This document shows, in pieces, positions 1 to 5,967 of a stretch of 6,117 nt of DNA. The notes beneath the pieces are model-generated. The model did not search any database. It saw only the letters and a list, made by a program, of their open reading frames with translations, and was not told the DNA's origin. The stretch lies in NCBI GenBank assembly GCA_019421365.1, contig JAHZFJ010000060.1:1-6117 (forward strand), read 5' to 3'. The position numbers were made by a program, and so were the translations under genes. The DNA comes from Lachnospiraceae bacterium. Its GTDB lineage: Bacteria; Bacillota; Clostridia; Lachnospirales; Lachnospiraceae. Every line of letters starts with the position of its first letter. The first letter of the stretch is position 1.

Positions 1-6
1 TAAATT

Positions 7-22
7 CCCTCATGAGTGAGGG
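7..22 (+). repeat. Short perfect hairpin at the window edge
   Basis: CCCTCA and TGAGGG form a perfect 6-bp stem around a TGAG loop. It lies just before the terminator at 34-54 and has no T-run of its own, so it is not a terminator by itself. It probably belongs to the 3' end of the transcript entering from the left. Positions 1-33 contain no recognisable gene; a TAA at 1-3 could be a stop codon of a gene outside the window, but that cannot be shown. Confidence 0.35.
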
Positions 23-33
23 CAGGGGAGCTG

Positions 34-54
34 AAGTGTCGAAGACACTTTTTT
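34..54 (+). terminator. Intrinsic terminator of the upstream transcription unit
   Basis: AAGTGTC and GACACTT make a perfect 7-bp stem closed by a three-base GAA loop, running into six consecutive T residues at 49-54. Stem plus U-tract is the standard Rho-independent form. It separates whatever lies to the left from the response regulator leader. Confidence 0.75.
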
Positions 55-77
55 ACGTATAAGGAATTAAATTCATA

Positions 78-111
78 CCGTATAGAGTTTAAATACTATA
101 TGGATTTTTTT
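78..111 (+). terminator. Possible second, weaker terminator
   Basis: CCGTATAG (78-85) can pair with CTATATGG (96-103) over 8 bp including one G-U pair, with a 10-base AT-rich loop, followed by seven T residues at 105-111. The stem is AU-rich and the loop large, so it would be a weak terminator acting as back-up to the one at 34-54. It might instead be a protein-binding inverted repeat, or chance in AT-rich DNA. Confidence 0.4.
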
Positions 112-171
112 ATAAACAAACAAAAATATCTTTATAATAACAAGGGATTACCTATGAAAACTTCAGTGATA

Positions 172-180
172 TGTTATAAT
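172..180 (+). promoter_or_regulatory. Extended -10 promoter for the regulator and kinase genes
   Basis: TGTTATAAT reads as an extended -10 (TG-n-TATAAT) with a perfect TATAAT at 175-180. No good -35 hexamer is found 16-18 bp upstream, as is usual for extended -10 promoters. Transcription would start near 187, giving a leader of about 45 nt. A second perfect TATAAT at 133-138 has no extended -10 and no clear -35, so it is a weaker candidate. No copy of the TGTCA-type repeats seen at 1991-2028 is found here, which fits low, unregulated expression of the two-component pair. Confidence 0.5.
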
Positions 181-220
181 TACATTTATTAGAGAGGAAG
201 ATTAGTAGAGTAATGAATAA

Positions 221-225
221 AGGAG
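221..225 (+). promoter_or_regulatory. Ribosome binding site that sets the regulator start
   Basis: AGGAG ends 7 bases before the ATG at 233. An in-frame TTG at 227 would leave only one base between this site and the start codon, so ATG 233 is the start to use. Confidence 0.75.
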
Positions 226-232
226 TTTGTCA

Positions 233-907
233 ATGAGGATTTTAGTTGTAGAAGATGATCGAGTTATTGCAACTGGATTGGAGTACAGTTTGCAACAAGA
301 GGGATACGACGTAAAGAATGCATTTTCTTATAAGGAAGCAAAAGAACAGATAGATAATGTACAGTTCGATTTATATTTATTAGATATTACGCTACCTGAT
401 GGAAATGGATACGATCTTTGTAAAGAGATAAAGAAGAAGAATGATATACCGGTAATATTTCTTACGGCATTGGAGGACGAAGTAAATGTAGTAATGGGGT
501 TGGATTTTGGAGCAGATGATTATATAATTAAGCCATTTCGAATAAGAGAACTGATGTCCAGAATTCGTTCCGTATTACGTAGATACCATAAAGAGACTGA
601 AGATAGTGTTATATATGTTGCAGATATAGAGATTAATACTCGTGAGAACAGAATATATAAGAATAATGCGGAGATAACCTTAACAGCCTTGGAATATCGA
701 TTGCTATTACGATTATTGAACCACAGGGGGCAAGTACTAACTAGAAATCAGTTACTAGAAGGTATTTGGGATGTATCAGGTGATTTTGTGAATGATAATA
801 CACTTACGGTCTATATAAAACGATTACGAGAGAAGATAGAAGATGATATGAGTAATCCCGTGATAATAAAGACGATACGAGGGATTGGCTATTGTATTGG
901 TAAATAA
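233..907 (+). CDS. OmpR/PhoB-family response regulator
   Basis: The 224-residue protein is the DNA-binding half of a two-component system. Seen in the sequence: an N-terminal receiver domain (about 1-118) with acidic pair D8-D9, phospho-acceptor D51 in LLDITLPDG, switch residue T79 and conserved K100-P101. A C-terminal winged-helix domain (about 128-224) follows, with the LTALEYRLL segment, the recognition-helix region NDNTLTVYIKRLREKI and the terminal RGIGY wing. Length and domain order are normal for OmpR/PhoB regulators. The adjacent kinase is the evident partner. Members of this family bind as dimers to half-sites about 11 bp apart, and such repeats lie at 2011-2028 before the transporter genes, so its inferred job is to activate the ABC genes. 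The start is ATG 233, chosen from the AGGAG spacing. All receiver catalytic residues are intact. Whether it is orthologous to BceR or VraR-like regulators cannot be settled without a tree. Confidence 0.95.
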   Translation: MRILVVEDDRVIATGLEYSLQQEGYDVKNAFSYKEAKEQIDNVQFDLYLLDITLPDGNGYDLCKEIKKKNDIPVIFLTALEDEVNVVMGLDFGADDYIIKPFRIRELMSRIRSVLRRYHKETEDSVIYVADIEINTRENRIYKNNAEITLTALEYRLLLRLLNHRGQVLTRNQLLEGIWDVSGDFVNDNTLTVYIKRLREKIEDDMSNPVIIKTIRGIGYCIGK

Positions 908-1002
908 GTTAACATGGTTTAGAATTAATCCCTTGCGTCTAGTATTGTAAAAGCGGGGGATTGAATTATATTTGGACTTTGGAAAGGGTAAGGTTTTTTA
1001 AT

Positions 1003-2022
1003 GTGAGATACAAAGAACTAATACAGATGGGATTTACCTGTTCTATAATAACGATTATTGCAGCAATACTAACGATATTTTTCCCGAATTACGGTGTGGT
1101 GTTTATATGTCTAGTGGGTATTAGTATCACTATGTATGCTATTATATTTACAAAAGCGAGATATAATAAGATTGATGAACTGGCAGATTATCTATATCGA
1201 ATTTATATGGGAGAATATACGCTAGATGTAAGGGATTATAAAGAAGGAGAATTGAGTATTCTTAAATCTGAGATTTATAAACTTACACTTAGAATGATTG
1301 ACCAGAACGAGTTACTGTTAAAGGATAAGACATATCTAGCAGATGCATTATCAGATATAACACATCAGCTTAAGACGCCACTTACTTCGATTAGTATGAT
1401 GGCTGACCTTTTAGCAACTGACCATATAGATGATATGAGGAGACTAGAATTCACTAAGAATATTCATACGCAAGTTGAGAGAATGCGCTTACTTGTTATT
1501 ACGTTACTTAAGATGTCAAAATTAGATGCGAAATCAGTTGAATTAAAACAAGAACCAATAGTATTAAGTGAATTGATTGAACAATCTATGGAACCATTTC
1601 GAATTATAGAAGAGTTGAAAGAGATAAAAGTATATATAGATGGAGATAAAGAAGCTTCTTGTATGGGGGATTTCCCGTGGCTACAAGAGGCTATTAGTAA
1701 TGTTTTGAAAAACTGTTTTGAGCATACTAAAACACAGGGGAAGATAGAGATACAATATTTTCAGAATGCAATTTACTCTCAGATTTCTATTGCTGATGAT
1801 GGAGAAGGAATTGATGAAGAGGATTTACCCCATGTTTTTGAACGTTTTTACAAAGGGAAAAATGCTAATCCAGATAGTGTAGGGATTGGGTTGGCATTAG
1901 CAAAACAGATTATTACAGGTCATAATGGGAGCATTCATATCATTAGTGACAAGGGAAAAGGAAGTAAATTTATTATCAAGTTATATAAAGTGACAAAATT
2001 GTCACAGAATATGTCATCGTAA
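1003..2022 (+). CDS. Intramembrane-sensing histidine kinase (BceS-like layout)
   Basis: This membrane sensor kinase is the presumed partner of the preceding regulator. Using the GTG at 1003 it has 339 residues. Seen: two membrane helices (about 11-27 and 31-50) joined by only a few residues, so there is no extracellular sensor domain. A HAMP-like linker follows, then the phospho-accepting H121 in the H-box ITHQLKTPL. The ATPase domain has an N-box (SNVLKNCFEHT, key N237), G1 box DDGEG (265-269), F-box FERFYKG and G2 box GIGLALA (294-300). All catalytic motifs are intact. Kinases of this shape usually sense through a partner ABC transporter, which fits the two genes downstream. The start is uncertain. 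GTG 1003 has AAGG at 990-993 with 9-base spacing and gives the short N-terminus usual in the family. The frame also opens with a TTG at 961 (353 residues), but the G-rich run 955-960 abuts that codon with no spacing. The 3' end of the gene overlaps the putative operator. Confidence 0.92.
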   Translation: MRYKELIQMGFTCSIITIIAAILTIFFPNYGVVFICLVGISITMYAIIFTKARYNKIDELADYLYRIYMGEYTLDVRDYKEGELSILKSEIYKLTLRMIDQNELLLKDKTYLADALSDITHQLKTPLTSISMMADLLATDHIDDMRRLEFTKNIHTQVERMRLLVITLLKMSKLDAKSVELKQEPIVLSELIEQSMEPFRIIEELKEIKVYIDGDKEASCMGDFPWLQEAISNVLKNCFEHTKTQGKIEIQYFQNAIYSQISIADDGEGIDEEDLPHVFERFYKGKNANPDSVGIGLALAKQIITGHNGSIHIISDKGKGSKFIIKLYKVTKLSQNMSS

Positions 2023-2028
2023 TGTCAT
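1991..2028 (+). promoter_or_regulatory. Putative response-regulator operator with 11-bp-phased repeats
   Basis: Two elements are seen. First, GTGACAA-AA-TTGTCAC at 1990-2005 is a perfect 7-bp-arm inverted repeat, which reads as TGACA-N4-TGTCA. This resembles the TNACA-N4-TGTAA motif described, from memory, for BceR-type regulators. Second, two identical heptamers ATGTCAT at 2011-2017 and 2022-2028 are 11 bp apart, one helical turn, like the heptamer-N4-heptamer Pho box bound by PhoB-family regulators. The TTGTCAC arm at 1999-2005 is 12 bp upstream of the first heptamer. The block straddles the kinase stop codon (2020-2022), so part of it is also coding. The last heptamer ends 10 bases before a -10 element, overlapping the usual -35 position, which is where such activators touch RNA polymerase. 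The role is inferred. Confidence 0.6.
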
Positions 2029-2035
2029 TATGAGC

Positions 2036-2044
2036 TGGTATAGT
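2036..2044 (+). promoter_or_regulatory. Activator-dependent promoter of the ABC transporter genes
   Basis: TGGTATAGT is an extended -10 (TG-n) with TATAGT, one mismatch from TATAAT. The -35 position 17 bp upstream reads ATCGTA, far from consensus, but is covered by the ATGTCAT repeats. A good -10, poor -35 and operator at -35 together suggest an activated promoter. The predicted start is near 2051, giving a leader of about 90 nt before the ATPase ATG. Known bceRS-bceAB loci likewise have a separate inducible promoter between kinase and transporter. Confidence 0.55.
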
Positions 2045-2103
2045 CTAACTTATCAGTAGGAAATGAAGCACGAATTAAGTGGGGATTTCACCTGATAAGT
2101 TAG
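2045..2103 (+). repeat. Perfect 12-bp inverted repeat in the transporter leader
   Basis: CTAACTTATCAG (2045-2056) is perfectly repeated in reverse complement as CTGATAAGTTAG (2092-2103), with 35 bases between. Inside, GAAAT (2060-2064) can pair with ATTTC (2085-2089), extending the hairpin past a small internal loop. There is no T-run after it, so it is not a standard terminator. It starts immediately after the -10 element. A transcript begun near 2051 would keep only the inner half of the stem at its very 5' end, whereas read-through from the regulator promoter would carry the whole stem. It could be a transcript-stabilising hairpin, a processing site or a binding site. Confidence 0.6.
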
Positions 2104-2140
2104 CAATAGAACGAAGTGGAGTAAGGAAGGGATTAATGGC

Positions 2141-2842
2141 ATGGAGATATTAAGAGTTAATAAGTTATGCAAAACATATGGAACTGGTGAAACAAGTGTG
2201 AAAGCACTGGACTCCGTTTCATTCTCGGTAAATAAGGGAGAATTTGTAGCGATAATCGGACCATCTGGTTCGGGAAAATCAACATTACTTCATATGCTAG
2301 GAGGGGTTGATCGCCCAACAAGTGGAGAGGTTTACATTAATGGTACGAATATATATGATCTAAATGAAAGTAATCTTGCAATCTTTCGTAGAAGACAGAT
2401 AGGTTTAATCTATCAATTCTATAATCTGATCCCAGTACTAAATGTTGAGGAGAATATTACGCTACCTTTGTTACTAGACCATCGACGAGTACCGAAGGAC
2501 CATCTTGGTGAAATCGTTCATACATTGAAGCTTAGAGATCGATTAGAACATTTACCAAATCAGTTATCGGGCGGTCAGCAACAACGTGTATCTATAGGAA
2601 GAGCATTAATTACGAATCCGGCTATCATGTTAGCTGATGAGCCAACTGGTAACCTTGACCGTAAAACAGGAAATGAAATAATGGAGTTAATTAAATTATC
2701 CAATCGAAAATATAATCAAACATTAATTGTAATCACCCATGATGAATCAATAGCATTACAAGCCGATCGAATCATCACTATAGAGGATGGGAAAATAGCA
2801 GGAGATGAAGTAATAAGACCTGCAAACATGGGAGGCAGATAA
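2141..2842 (+). CDS. ABC transporter ATP-binding protein (LolD/MacB/BceA type)
   Basis: This cytoplasmic ATPase powers the FtsX-fold permease encoded next. It has 233 residues, the usual length. Motifs seen in order: Walker A GPSGSGKST (40-48), Q-loop Q92 in IYQFYNLIPVL, signature LSGGQQQRV (142-150), Walker B IMLADEP with catalytic E167, D-loop NLD (171-173) and switch H200 in VITHD. The aromatic and loop pattern around Q92 and the LADEPTGNLD run are typical of the MacB/LolD/BceA subfamily rather than of importers. Members act as mechanotransmitters or export-type machines on lipids, peptides or antibiotics; the substrate here is not readable. The start is ATG 2141, with AAGGAAGG at 2123-2130 ten bases upstream. 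Another ATG at 2136 is out of frame and stops after five codons. The gene has its own putative promoter and is one base from the permease, so the two are almost certainly co-transcribed and translationally linked. Confidence 0.96.
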   Translation: MEILRVNKLCKTYGTGETSVKALDSVSFSVNKGEFVAIIGPSGSGKSTLLHMLGGVDRPTSGEVYINGTNIYDLNESNLAIFRRRQIGLIYQFYNLIPVLNVEENITLPLLLDHRRVPKDHLGEIVHTLKLRDRLEHLPNQLSGGQQQRVSIGRALITNPAIMLADEPTGNLDRKTGNEIMELIKLSNRKYNQTLIVITHDESIALQADRIITIEDGKIAGDEVIRPANMGGR

Positions 2843-2843
2843 T

Positions 2844-5414
2844 ATGAATATTATGAACAGCCTTACATGGAAGCACATGAAAGCAAATAAAAAACGGACT
2901 ATAGTAACCATACTTGGTGTTATTATTTCTGTAGCTATGATTACAGCAGTATCAACAGCAGCATTAACATTCACAACTTATTTGCAAAACATTCAAATTA
3001 GGCGAGGTGGCGCTTGGCATGTCAAATATGTTGATGTTACAAAAGAACAAGGAAATAAATTAATAGATGAATTAGATGAGAAATTTAGCTTCTATACACA
3101 AGTCAAAGGATATAGCAAATGGAACGATACGAGTAAAGTTGTAAAACCGTATATTTATGTGGAAGCATATGATAATACAGCCTTGGATAAACTTCCGGTA
3201 AACTTACTAGATGGAAGATTTCCTGAGAAAGCCGGAGAGATCATTGTAAGTAAGGAGATAGCAAATAATAAAGAAGAATCATATAAGATTGGTGATACAA
3301 TCTCGCTGGAATATGGAAAACGCTTTGCATTAGTTGAAGGGGAGCAAAAAGAATTAGGTCAGGGTGACGATTTTCATGGAGATTTGTATCCTGTAGAAGA
3401 ACAAGAAACATGGAAGCCTACGGGAGAAAAAGAGACATATACTATTGTGGGAATCATGGAGTCTGATGAGTGGTTTATGATGCCTGGAAGGAGAGCAATT
3501 ACATTTCTTGATGACAACACGATAGAAAATAGTGACACTTTAACGAATAATGTTTTCATGAGGAAGGTTTCTAATAATCTGTATAGTAATACTATGTCAG
3601 CTGCAGATAATGTAGGAGTGGCTGAAGGGCAGGTTGTTTACCAAGATGATCTATTAAGATTACATGGCGTTAGTAAGTTTGAAGATAGTTATAATAAGAT
3701 GATTCAAGTCAGTACGATAATTTTAATCATCATTATTATGGTGGGCTCCATTGCGCTGATATATAATTCTTTTGCTATTTCAATCAACGAAAGAAGTAAA
3801 CAGTTCGGAATGCTTTCCAGTATTGGTGCTACTAAAGAACAGAAGCGAAATGCAGTTCTTTTTGAGGGAGCAGTGATTGGTGCTATAAGTATCCCGTTAG
3901 GGATCATTGCGGGGGTTGTCGGAATGTGGACAACATTTACGCTATTAGGACCAATATTTGAAAATGTCATGGGTATAAATGTAGGGATTAAAGTAATTGT
4001 TTCCTTAGAATCCATTATCGCAGCAATTATCTTTTCTATTATAACAATTTTCATATCAGCATATCTTCCTGCAAGAAAAGCGGCTAAGATTGCACCTATT
4101 GAAGCAATTAGACAATCAAGCGATATTACAGTACAGGCAAAACAAGTGAAGACTTCTAGACTAACGCAGAAATTGCTTGGAGTAGAGGGAAATCTAGCCA
4201 TTAAGAATCTTAAGCGCAATAAAAAGCACTACCGAGCATTAGTATTTTCATTAATGATAAGCCTTATCTTATTCATTAGTGTAGGATCTTATGTTTATTA
4301 TCTGAAAGAATCTGTAATGTTTGCCCTGGACAGTGAATCTTATGACGTTGCGGTGTGGAATATAGATAAGGAAGAGGAAGATAGAGTAAGTGAATTGTTG
4401 AAAGAGATTCCTAGTGTAATAGAAGGTAATGCGGTTACAGAATTAAGTGAGTGGTTAACTATGGATAAAGAACAAGTTCAAAGCATGATCACAGAGGAGG
4501 CAAAAGAAGCGTTAGGGGAATATTGGTCAGGAAATGATATGGATATTGAAATTAATTATTCTTTATCATTTATATCAGATGATGAATATAACAGAATTGT
4601 TGGAAAGAGAAATCCAAATTCAGATGAGATCCATGCTATATTAATTAATCAACAAGTTAGCCAGAGGGGATATAGTTTAACAGATATAGAGCCATTAAAG
4701 GTCAAAGCAAATGATAAGATTAAGGTTGGTGATTATGAAATTCTACTTGATTTAGTTACGAAGGAGCGTCCACTGGGAGTTAGACTTGGGTCAATAGGTG
4801 GCAATGTTTCGCTCGTATTACCATTATCAGAATTAAGTGAATTTGAACAATTAGAGTGTGAGACTTCGTTTGGATATTATTTGAATACTAATGATGCAGC
4901 GAATATAGAAGATGCCATTGTAGATGTATTTTTAAAAGAAGGTATTCAATCGAATTATTCCATATTTAATCAAGCAGAGGAGATTATAAGAAACAATCAG
5001 ATGACAACCGTATTCTCAGTATTTGCATATGGGTTTATAACATTAATCTCATTAATATGTATTGCAAATCTATTCAATACAATCTCAACAAGTTTTGCTT
5101 TACGCAGAAGAGAGTTTGCAATGCTTAAGAGTATTGGAATGACGCCAGAAGTATTTCGACGTATGATTCGAATCGAAAGCCTTATGTATGGTATAAAAGC
5201 TTGTGCATTTGGTTTGCCAATTAGTCTAGGTATGACTCTATGGATTAAGAAGGCAGTTAGTTATAATTTTGATAAATATTATTCATTCCCATATACGATA
5301 TATATAGTTGGTATATTAGCTGTATTTGGTGTTGTTGGAATTGCTATGCTATATTCATCTAGAAAGATTAGAAAAGAGAATATAGTAGATGGATTAAAAA
5401 CAGAGATTAATTAA
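2844..5414 (+). CDS. FtsX-fold ABC permease with two extracellular domains
   Basis: This 856-residue integral membrane protein is the channel partner of the preceding ATPase. Hydrophobic segments appear near 20-44, 287-312, 340-365, 385-408, 466-486, 720-745, 780-800 and 817-838, suggesting 8 helices in two four-helix halves. Each half has a large extracytoplasmic domain after its first helix (about 45-285 and 487-715). Each ends in an FtsX-like domain with a matching cytoplasmic motif: ERSKQFGMLSSIGAT at 316-330 and LRRREFAMLKSIGMT at 753-767. LPARKAAKIAPIEAIR closes the first half. This is an internally duplicated MacB/LolE-like layout and differs from the 10-helix, single-ectodomain BceB type, although the neighbours look Bce-like. 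The start is ATG 2844, with GGGAGG at 2830-2835 lying inside the end of the ATPase gene. Likely roles, by family and context, are removal or sensing of envelope-active peptides or lipid-linked compounds; the substrate is unknown. Confidence 0.94.
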   Translation: MNIMNSLTWKHMKANKKRTIVTILGVIISVAMITAVSTAALTFTTYLQNIQIRRGGAWHVKYVDVTKEQGNKLIDELDEKFSFYTQVKGYSKWNDTSKVVKPYIYVEAYDNTALDKLPVNLLDGRFPEKAGEIIVSKEIANNKEESYKIGDTISLEYGKRFALVEGEQKELGQGDDFHGDLYPVEEQETWKPTGEKETYTIVGIMESDEWFMMPGRRAITFLDDNTIENSDTLTNNVFMRKVSNNLYSNTMSAADNVGVAEGQVVYQDDLLRLHGVSKFEDSYNKMIQVSTIILIIIIMVGSIALIYNSFAISINERSKQFGMLSSIGATKEQKRNAVLFEGAVIGAISIPLGIIAGVVGMWTTFTLLGPIFENVMGINVGIKVIVSLESIIAAIIFSIITIFISAYLPARKAAKIAPIEAIRQSSDITVQAKQVKTSRLTQKLLGVEGNLAIKNLKRNKKHYRALVFSLMISLILFISVGSYVYYLKESVMFALDSESYDVAVWNIDKEEEDRVSELLKEIPSVIEGNAVTELSEWLTMDKEQVQSMITEEAKEALGEYWSGNDMDIEINYSLSFISDDEYNRIVGKRNPNSDEIHAILINQQVSQRGYSLTDIEPLKVKANDKIKVGDYEILLDLVTKERPLGVRLGSIGGNVSLVLPLSELSEFEQLECETSFGYYLNTNDAANIEDAIVDVFLKEGIQSNYSIFNQAEEIIRNNQMTTVFSVFAYGFITLISLICIANLFNTISTSFALRRREFAMLKSIGMTPEVFRRMIRIESLMYGIKACAFGLPISLGMTLWIKKAVSYNFDKYYSFPYTIYIVGILAVFGVVGIAMLYSSRKIRKENIVDGLKTEIN

Positions 5415-5433
5415 AGTGTAACTGTAATATAAG

Positions 5434-5470
5434 AAACGCAATCTTTATCAAGTGATAAGGATTGCGTTTT
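5434..5470 (+). terminator. Intrinsic terminator after the permease
   Basis: AAACGCAATC (5434-5443) pairs perfectly with GATTGCGTTT (5460-5469). The stem continues inward through a T-G pair and TTATC/GATAA to a four-base loop, about 16 bp in total, 19 bases after the permease stop. The T-run is short (5467-5470, partly in the stem), so some read-through towards the downstream promoters is possible. Confidence 0.82.
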
Positions 5471-5570
5471 AATGCTAGTAGATATCTGAAGTATAATTTC
5501 CAGTTAGTACTATAATAGCGCTTAATTAGTCCATGTATAGGAGTCATTTAGCGTAGGATCTAAATAAGTT
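5471..5570. other. AT-rich spacer with no recognised element
   Basis: No gene with a credible ribosome binding site is seen on either strand. TATAAT occurs at 5492-5497 and 5511-5516, but neither has a usable -35 or TG extension, so neither is called a promoter. Confidence 0.5.
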
Positions 5571-5620
5571 GAAATTTTTTATAAAAAGCCCTTTACAAAT
5601 GAAATCAACTCTGATATACT
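5571..5620 (+). promoter_or_regulatory. Tandem promoter P1 with UP-like element
   Basis: The -35 is TTTACA (5592-5597), followed by a 17-bp spacer and -10 TATACT (5615-5620) preceded by TG (5612-5613), an extended -10. Upstream, 5571-5587 is an A-tract/T-tract block resembling the alpha-subunit UP element of rRNA promoters. The predicted start is near 5627. Confidence 0.75.
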
Positions 5621-5637
5621 AGACCAAGTCAGCTGAT

Positions 5638-5711
5638 GAGTTGTAGGAATTGAATGAACAATTCCGAAAAAAGTAAGAATTCAAACAACTCAAAAAATAA
5701 TGAAAATTATT
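5638..5711 (+). repeat. Hairpins in the P1 transcript
   Basis: An outer stem GAGTTGT (5638-5644) with ACAACTC (5685-5691) encloses a perfect 7-bp hairpin GGAATTG/CAATTCC (5646-5665, six-base loop). Next comes AATAAT-GAAA-ATTATT (5696-5711), a 6-bp stem with a GNRA-type tetraloop. Only transcripts started at P1 would carry them. The last hairpin overlaps the region just upstream of P2. Confidence 0.5.
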
Positions 5712-5712
5712 G

Positions 5713-5741
5713 TTGACAAACGTCGAAAGATGTTGTAAGAT
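5713..5741 (+). promoter_or_regulatory. Tandem promoter P2
   Basis: A perfect -35 TTGACA (5713-5718), a 17-bp spacer and -10 TAAGAT (5736-5741), with A/T-rich sequence before the -35. The spacer contains AACGTC-GAAA-GATGTT (5719-5734), which would fold into a GAAA-loop hairpin in transcripts from P1. The predicted start is near 5748. Confidence 0.8.
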
Positions 5742-5780
5742 AATAAAGTCGAATCTGACAAGTATAGAAAACAAAGATTT

Positions 5781-5836
5781 GAATAAAAAAATGTTTGAAA
5801 AAAGTGCTTGACAAGAAAGAGACAACATGATAAACT
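5781..5836 (+). promoter_or_regulatory. Tandem promoter P3 with UP-like element
   Basis: A perfect -35 TTGACA (5808-5813), a 17-bp spacer and an extended -10 TGATAAACT (-10 hexamer 5831-5836). A-tracts at 5784-5803 precede it and resemble an UP element. The predicted start is near 5843, at the foot of the hairpin 5842-5884. It is probably the strongest of the three. Confidence 0.82.
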
Positions 5837-5841
5837 AGATA

Positions 5842-5884
5842 AGCTGTCGCAAACGACTGAGAGATGTCGAAAAGCGATTAAGCT
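5842..5884 (+). repeat. Leader stem-loop at the P3 transcript 5' end
   Basis: AGCT-GTCGC (5842-5850) pairs with GCGAT-TA-AGCT (5874-5884), one G-U pair and a TA bulge. A symmetric A-rich internal loop (AAA / AAAA) follows, then CGAC/GTCG (5854-5857 / 5866-5869) and an eight-base loop TGAGAGAT. A shorter alternative, GTCG-CAAA-CGAC (5846-5857), competes with it. Its place just before the boxA-like motif is that of a boxB-type hairpin in rRNA leaders; function is inferred. Confidence 0.5.
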
Positions 5885-5887
5885 AAT

Positions 5888-5967
5888 ATGAACATTAGAA
5901 AACGAATTTTCAATGTATTGAAGTTTGTTGGAAGTGTGAAAAAAATGAACATTGAAAATTGAACAGT
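5888..5967 (+). promoter_or_regulatory. boxA-like repeats with competing hairpins
   Basis: ATGAACATT occurs twice (5888-5896 and 5945-5953), each followed by a GAAAA-type run, giving AACATTaGAAAA and AACATTGAAAATT. These resemble the boxA antitermination motif of rRNA operons. Between them, AATTTTCAATGT (5905-5916) can pair with either copy. With the first it forms ACATT-(A)-GAAAA / TTTTC-AATGT (5892-5916, CGAA loop). With the second it forms a perfect 12-bp stem with 5949-5960 and a 32-base loop. The two folds exclude each other. Confidence 0.5.

Noticed and set aside
227..232. TTG start two codons upstream of the regulator ATG
   Set aside because: It would leave one base between AGGAG and the start codon; ATG 233 has normal 7-base spacing and begins the standard receiver-domain N-terminus.
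2011..2028. Genuine phosphate-starvation Pho box
   Set aside because: The heptamers resemble one, but an OmpR/PhoB-family regulator encoded in the same module is a simpler owner and nothing else points to phosphate control.
2063..2095. Ten-codon frame (MKHELSGDFT) in the loop of the 2045-2103 hairpin
   Set aside because: AGGA is only one or two bases from its ATG, so it lacks a usable ribosome site.
2045..2103. Terminator or terminal inverted repeats of a mobile element
   Set aside because: No T-run follows the stem, and the 35-base interior is too short to be an element; no transposase or target duplication is seen.
2756..2974. Reverse-strand open frame across the ATPase-permease junction
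   Set aside because: It lies opposite two clearly coding genes, shows no recognisable domain and is a shadow of their codon pattern.
3374..4219. Reverse-strand open frames inside the permease (3374-3559 and 3704-4219)
   Set aside because: Both lie wholly opposite well-supported permease coding sequence; the hydrophobic look of the longer one mirrors the membrane helices on the other strand.
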